From positions 124,001 through 188,000 of the forward strand of contig WTPW01000946.1 in assembly GCA_009809945.1 (NCBI GenBank): a stretch of 64,000 bases of DNA. Direction: 5' to 3'. This document shows, piece by piece, positions 58,272 to 64,000 of the stretch. This DNA comes from Gigaspora margarita. Lineage: Eukaryota > Glomeromycota > Glomeromycetes > Diversisporales > Gigasporaceae. The stretch's first letter is position 1. Each line of letters starts with the position of its first letter. The notes beneath the pieces were generated by a model. It saw only the letters and a program-made list of their open reading frames with translations. It searched no databases and was not told the DNA's origin. A program made the translations under genes and the position numbers.

Positions 58272-60200
58272 CTAAAATTTATTAAATAAAGTAGAATCTT
58301 TACCTTGAATACTTGATTTATTTTGGAGATGACCATTTTGAGAGAAAGATCTTGTATAATAAATATATTTACTAGTGAGTTTGTCATAAAATTTTTGTTG
58401 AGAAATTTCTGCCAATCGTTTTTTCCATTTTTCTTCTTGATTTTTATTGAATGCTTGTAAAATATCTTTTTGTTCTTGAATTTTCAAAACATCTTTTTCA
58501 TTACTAAGATCAGATTCTCTCAAATTTACTGACCAACGTCGAAATTGTTTTCGCATATCAGTTGCTATAGGCCTTTCTTGAGGATCTGAATTCCAACATC
58601 GCCTAATTAAGGCAACGTATGGATCAGATACATAATCTGGAATTGGTGGACGTTGTGGATGTTCTTTGTCACGTCCAATAGGTCAAGTTTTCATCAAAAT
58701 TATAATCAAATAATGGTGGTTCACCAGAAATAACTTCTAACATTATCATCCCAATTGAATAAACATCTGCTGCTTTAGTATATTCTTCACCAAGTAAAAC
58801 TTCTGGTGCTATGAATGGTAGTACACCGTAGATTCTTCTCTCATCTTCCAAAGTCTCATTTACTGGACGACTAATCCCAAATTCAGTTATTGTCACAGTA
58901 GCATTTTCATTTATTATTTTACATAAAATATTGCCATTATGAAAATCCCTATGACAATAATTATTATCATGAATAGACTCTAATCCCTCACAAATATCTG
59001 TAAACAGTTCATTAACATAAAACCAAGTCATTTTCTGGTAAATTTTGAAATAAAATGTCTTAAATCACCATCACAATGAAAATCGACGACAGTGCAATAT
59101 TTTTCTTGTTGTGGATCATAGGTAATGCCATAGATGTTGTTCATGAAGCTAGAGGATTGAAGTTGAAGTTTCAAACTAGCCTTTATCTAAAATTTTTGTT
59201 TTGATAAAGGATATAGACTTGATAACCATATAATATCTAAATACCGTAAATTCTCTAATGGCGCGCAAAAATCGTGTTCCATAAAAAATAGTATTATTAG
59301 ACTGAAATTATTCCAATGACCTTTTGAAATATTGGCACTTTATAATAATTCTGCTGATATGTTCTTTATAATAAAAGGATATCACGTTCAGAGATTTTAC
59401 TACATAATTTTCAAAATAAAATAACATATAGAAGAAACTCGTTCTAATGAATTTATAAAAATTTATTGTGAAGAATCTTCACTACCGTATTTTGAAAAAT
59501 CAATATTTATTTCAAAATAACATTAATGGGCATACTCATTATTTTAAGAATTTACGGTATATTGAATGAAAAAACATATCAGATATGTAGAAAAAAACTT
59601 TTTAACTCAAACCTCATTTTGAAATTCTGGACTAAAAGTATAAGCATCTCGAAATACCTTAATTGCAACTTCCTTTTCTCCTTCACGGATCCATTTTTGT
59701 TTTTTAACATCCCAAGGTCTTTCATGGTATATGGGACCAATTTTCCAAATTGCCCTATAGACACTCCCAAGGCCACCATCAGCAATATTTTCTTTAATAT
59801 CTATTTCGTAATATGGTATCCATTCAACTAATTCGGATGGTGTTCTAGCATTTAGTTGTGATTCCTCAATCAACTTATCGATCTCTGGTAGACCACCTGC
59901 CCATTTTGAAAAATTATTAGAAAATCGTTTAGAATTACATAGTTCACAATAAGTTGTATCAAAATATCTATGTTTGTCACATTCCGGACATTTGTCTTTT
60001 TCTCGCAAATTAATTGCATCATTATGTTTTTGAAACAAGTAATTAAGTTCTTTGGAGTTTATATTACTTAGATTCTCCATAGTCAAGTGTTTAAATTCAT
60101 TAAATGTTAATTTTTGTAGCTCTTCAAATGTATATTTTTTAGGCTCTTCATATGTCAAAATCTCGTAATTGTTTCCTCTAAAGTCATTTAGTGATGACAT
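58272..60200 (-). CDS. Protein kinase, Cys-rich head, with frame breaks
   Basis: Exon 1 is 60200-59613, starting at MSSLNDFRGN (a longer frame would need a TTG start). An acidic leader is followed by CPECDKHRYFDTTYCELCNS (zinc-knuckle-like), FSKWAGG, Gly loop ADGGLGSVY and EVAIKVF. The intron (59612-59187, 426 bases) contains a mariner-like MITE. Exon 2 reads IKASLKLQLQSS, YCTVVDFHCDGDLRHF, then after a one-base frame change near 59030 DICEGLESIHDNNYCHRDFH, ITEFGISRPV, APEVLLGEEY, ADVYSIGMIMLEV. A second frame change near 58680 leads to DPYVALIRRCWNSDPQERPI and a Gln/Lys-rich tail. DFG reads EFG (Asp to Glu). It is probably a dying gene or pseudokinase, unless the breaks are sequence errors. 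It is divergent from the gene at 60798. Confidence 0.75.
59244..59557. mobile_element. Mariner-like MITE in a kinase intron (314 bp)
   Basis: Ends CCGTAAATTC and its inverse, with TA at 59242-59243 and 59558-59559. Inner sequence is AT-rich without ORF. It accounts for most of the 426-base intron; without it the intron would be about 110 bases, like the first intron of the kinase at 44211. Confidence 0.6.
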
Positions 60201-60797
60201 GTTGATAAGTTTTAATATCAATATCTTATATTGAATGAACTTTTAAAAGTTTCCGGCAAATGCCGAAATATTTACACTTTTTTATAGTGTAAACAAATAT
60301 TTTAGTTTCACTAAATATAATTTGATTTTTATTTTTTTCAAATATTTCTGATTATTTCTAGTTAATCTATGTTTTAATTTGGTTATTGTAAAAGGTTAAA
60401 GTGTTTATCGAATTACGTAATGTGTAATAACCGATAAATCCATAATCTGTGACAAGTCACATCGTTAATATCAATTACATGTAGTGGGGCATTTCGCCTA
60501 AGCATGTATATAAAATAACCGAATGTGCTCGAAATATTCTAGTGTTTAGAGATTCACTAGCTTTAATTATCAAATTAAAATCTTCTTCACATCACGAAGC
60601 AAAGGATATTATCTAAAGTTTGTCAAGGAGTATTACAGTCATCTTTAACGGAGAGTGTGATCCGAGTATTTAGTTACATTTTATATTTCTATTCAAACAA
60701 ATAAAACAATAAGGAATGTTTAACAAGATTTGTAATACATTACTTAATAAAAATATATGAATCTATATCGCATGCAAATTACTTTTCTTGCGTCAAA
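60201..60797. promoter_or_regulatory. Shared upstream region of two divergent genes
   Basis: 597 bases between a minus-strand kinase and a plus-strand Sel1/kinase gene. AT-rich; a likely two-way promoter by position. CATGTATATAAAATAACC near 60500 has a TATA-like word on the plus side. Confidence 0.4.
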
Positions 60798-62680
60798 ATG
60801 TCAAATTACAATAATCTATTTGTAAATCAACCAGAAAAAATCGATAGTTCATCAGATATTACTCAAACCGTCAGCAATGGTGCTCAATTTTATATAAAAG
60901 ATAATTTACAGGATTGTTCACAAGAGTTTCTAAATGAAACTGTTAATGAAATGAATAACCTGTATAATGAAGAAAGTATGAAAGGCAATTATTATCAATC
61001 AATTCTTGATACTTTAGAGCAATTTCTAATAAATAAATATTGTCAATTTTTTGCTTAGATAATCAAATCAATCCTATAGTTCAAATCATTCTTGCAAATT
61101 GTTATCGTTATGAAAGATGGGTTGAAAAGGATGATCCATATGGAATTTTTTTTGTCGGTGTATGTTATGGAAATGGAATTGGTGTTTTTAAGGATGAACA
61201 TAAGGCATTCATTTATTATAAACAATCTGCAGAGATGGGTCATGATGAAGGAACAAATAATGTTGGATATTGCTATGAAAAAGGAATTGGAATCGAAAAG
61301 GATGAACATAAGGCATTCATATATTATCAAAAATCTGCTGACATGGGGCTCTCTACAGGAATATTTAACGTTGGAGTTTGTTACGAATATGGAACCGGAG
61401 TTGAAAATGACAAAAAGAAAGCGTTTGAATATTACAAAAAATCCGCGGAAATGGGGTATGCTGATGGAATGTATTATGTTGGTGAATTTTACCGTTTAGG
61501 AATGGTTGTTGAAAAGAATATTGATATTGCTTTTGAATGGTATTTAAAATCAGCTATCACTGAATAAAATACTACTATAGAAAAAAAAGAAGAATATTTT
61601 CATTGGATACCATATGACAAATTTGAAAATACTGAAGAGATAGGTAAAGGAGCATTTTCTACTGTTTTTAAAACAAAATACCTAAACCAATATGGATCCT
61701 ATGAAGAAGTAGCAATTAAGATTGTAAAGGATTCTAATAAAAATAAGGAACCATTTTTAAAAGAGGTATCTTTTAAAGCAATTTTAATATTTAATTTTGA
61801 ATATTTCAACTTATGATAATTTAATTTAATTTATTCTTTTTTTTTTTTTTAGTTAAAAGCTTGTCATAGTTTAGAACAATATTTGGGAATATCTCGAGAT
61901 GAAAATACAAAAGACTATATTTTAGTACTTTGTTATGCAAAATATGGATCATTAAGTAAAAACCTTACTAATATCTTTAAATTTGAATGGGAAATTAAAT
62001 TAAGGGTACTCCATGATATTTTGTCTAATCTTTATCGTATTCATTCTAAAGGATATTTACATCGAGATTTACATCCTGGAAATATCTTACTAAAGGAAAA
62101 ATATGATGCATACATTACTGATCTAGGTTTATCCAAACCATTCGACGAAAAAGAACAAGAGGAACATATTCATGGAGTTTTACCTTATATATCGCGCCGG
62201 AACTCTTTCAAAAAAAGCCATACACAAAAGCATCAGATATTTATTCGTTTGGAATTATCATGGTCGAGATTACAACTGGACAAAGGTCTTTTAATGATTA
62301 TAAATTTGATATAAATCTAGCAATTATGATTTGTAATTTTGGATTACGACCAAAATTTGGAACTGGTACTCCTGATTGCTATGTTGAGTTGGCAAATCAA
62401 TGCATGAATTCTTGATCCAAAAAAACGGCCTAATGTTAGTGAAATAATTAATAAATTAGATAAATGTTGGATATTGTCAGAAATAAGAAAAATAAAAGTA
62501 GAATTAAAAATCAATTTTTAAAAAGCGATGAGATCAGTAAAAATTTATCCATTATTACTAAAAAACTAAATAATTTATATACAAGTAAACCATATAATAT
62601 ATCAGAATTTGGTGCGAGGTTATCAAAAATATATACTACTAAACCTGTTGAAAATATAGATGTTCCAGATGATTATTAGC
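60798..62680 (+). pseudogene. Sel1-repeat / protein kinase fusion, several frame breaks
   Basis: The start MSNYNNLFVNQPEK opens an N-terminal segment (to about 61055), with a frame change near 61035 into LDNQINPIVQIILANCYRYE. Four Sel1 repeats follow (61130-61560), each with a core like GVCYGNGIGV and a helix like AFIYYKQSAEMG. A stop (61565) precedes FHWIPYDKFENTEEIGKGAF (kinase start, Gly loop), EVAIKIV, an 87-base intron (61766-61852), YLHRDLHPGNILL and ITDLGLSK (DLG for DFG). A frame change near 62190 leads to APELFQKKPYTKASDIYSFG, another near 62414 to DPKKRPNVSEII, and a last one near 62505. Sel1 comes before the kinase. Catalytic Lys, HRD and DxG are kept, but about five breaks make a working protein unlikely unless the assembly has errors. 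Confidence 0.75.
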
Positions 62681-63740
62681 GTTTTTTATGATAAATTTAA
62701 ACTTTATTATATGGGATTATGGGTAATCTCGTCACTTCTGGACGAAAAAATTAATAGTTCAAAGTTACTATATAATAAAGTTTTGATTTTTATGAATTAA
62801 AATTTTAAAAAAAAATTATATATAATATTAAACATATATATAATTTATTTATAAAAAAAATTCTATTAATTATTAATTTAATATTTTTTAAAAAATTTTT
62901 AAAATTGTTTAATTTTTAAAATAAAAAAATTTAAATAATTAAAATTTCTAGTATTTTTAAAATTTACCCAATCAAAATCAAGTATATTTTTGTGATAATT
63001 CGCAAGTGCCTTGGTGTAACTATCAAGAATAAACCTGCAAAATTTCAAATAAGGTTATTATGTAGAAAAAAAGTTATAGTATAATTTATAATACTAATTT
63101 AAACTAATTTACTACTATTTTATATAGTAAAAATAATGCCTATTTTAGGTTAAAAAAGTTAAAAAATCAATATATTTTTAAATTTTAAAAATTTTATATG
63201 CATATATATATATATAAAATAATCCTTTAGACTCTAATTTTAAACTGATATTAACTAAAAATTTATTGATTATAAATTTTATTAACTTGTCATATAAGTA
63301 TATATTATACTAAAAATTAGTATATTTATTTTATTTACTAGTTTTTAACCTATAAACTATATTAATAACAAATATTTTAACTTTTATAAAAGTTTTTATT
63401 ATATATACAAAATATCACTAGAATTATTTTTTTTTTATAAAAAAAATATAGTTTTATAATAAAAAAAAAAATACAACAATTTATAAATATATAAACTATC
63501 TATTATTTTTTAATATATAAATTAATAATAAAAAATATTTAATTTTTATACAATAAATTTATATTTGTAGCTTGATATTATAATATATACTTTCCCAAAA
63601 GATATATTTAAAATAACAATAATTAAATAAAATATTATTTATAAATATTTTTACTTGCTATATTAATAAACCCCCCTAAAATCACCAGTCAAAAAAATTT
63701 CGCATGTAACGTTACACAACATTTATAGCTAGCGTTAGTG
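62681..63740. other. Very AT-rich intergenic DNA
   Basis: A/T runs and TATATA words; no gene or repeat ends recognised. Confidence 0.5.
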
Positions 63741-63900
63741 TTGAAATTAATGTCTCAAAAAATGTACTATGTTATCCTTTGCTTCGCAAAGGATAGTTTA
63801 TGCTTCCGCTACGGCTGTCGCCTCCGCTCCAGCATTTTTTTACTAATGCTCAGAAAAAAAAAGGACTATTCGGTTACTTTACCCTAACCCTAAAGTCTTA
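63741..63900. repeat. GC-rich hairpin island
   Basis: ATCCTTTGCTTCGCAAAGGAT at 63774-63794 is a perfect short hairpin, followed by CGCTACGGCTGTCGCC and TCCGCTCCAGC, then a TACCCTAACCCTAAAG word. It stands out in DNA that is otherwise over 80 percent AT. Confidence 0.6.
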
Positions 63901-64000
63901 AAAAACGACTTTACTAATTAAAAATTTATAAGCACAAAAGTAGTAATCAATTATTTTGTAAGCAAATATACATTATACATTATAATTAATAAAATTAAAT

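Overview
The window is very AT-rich eukaryotic DNA. It has GT-AG introns of roughly 60 to 430 bases, many kinase-like genes with a Cys-x2-Cys/Trp-Cys-x2-Cys head, Sel1 repeats, a four-helix membrane gene family, and a very dense load of nested repeats. These traits together fit an arbuscular mycorrhizal fungus (Glomeromycotina), most like Rhizophagus. This is inference from gene families; no marker gene or rRNA is present.

Layout. 1-23.6 kb is a nest of transposons. A decayed LINE (ORF1-like region, endonuclease, linker) is split first by a 1.5 kb hAT-like element at 4052-5540, which itself holds two smaller elements. It is split again by a 17 kb fold-back (5711-22716) whose two arms are inverted copies around an axis near 19140. 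The fold-back carries an LTR fossil (5944-12910) with a Mutator-like insert, a hAT-like element with an inner insert, a 2.7 kb terminal-inverted-repeat element carrying a kinase-gene fragment, and a 0.9 kb element with an inner insert. 24.6-25.1 kb is a young tRNA-headed SINE with an 11-base target duplication. 25.7-26.9 kb is a tandem repeat. 27.5-31.2 kb is a spliced, broken gene with DDE-transposase-like motifs. 32-37 kb holds short inverted-repeat elements, an older SINE-like copy and a LINE reverse-transcriptase fragment. 37.8-42.3 kb is a second LTR fossil, lying on the minus strand, with an inner insert and Sel1-like sequence in its interior. 42.3-43.3 kb is a tandem array of hairpins.

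From 44 kb on, host genes appear: a three-exon protein kinase (44211-45660, minus), an intronless nicotinamide-nucleotide adenylyltransferase (47343-48128, plus), two tandem four-helix membrane genes (51368-52279 and 53049-53967), a decayed kinase (56210-58250, minus), and a divergent pair made of a kinase (58272-60200, minus) and a Sel1-repeat/kinase fusion (60798-62680, plus). The last two carry frame breaks.

How the parts relate. No metabolic operon or defence system is visible. The recurring theme is traffic between host genes and transposons: a kinase exon pair sits inside a TIR element, Sel1-like repeats sit inside an LTR fossil, and intact kinase and Sel1 genes lie 20-45 kb away. Many non-LTR insertions have readable target duplications (8 bases for hAT-like, 9-10 for Mutator-like, TA, TAA), so their order of arrival can be read directly.
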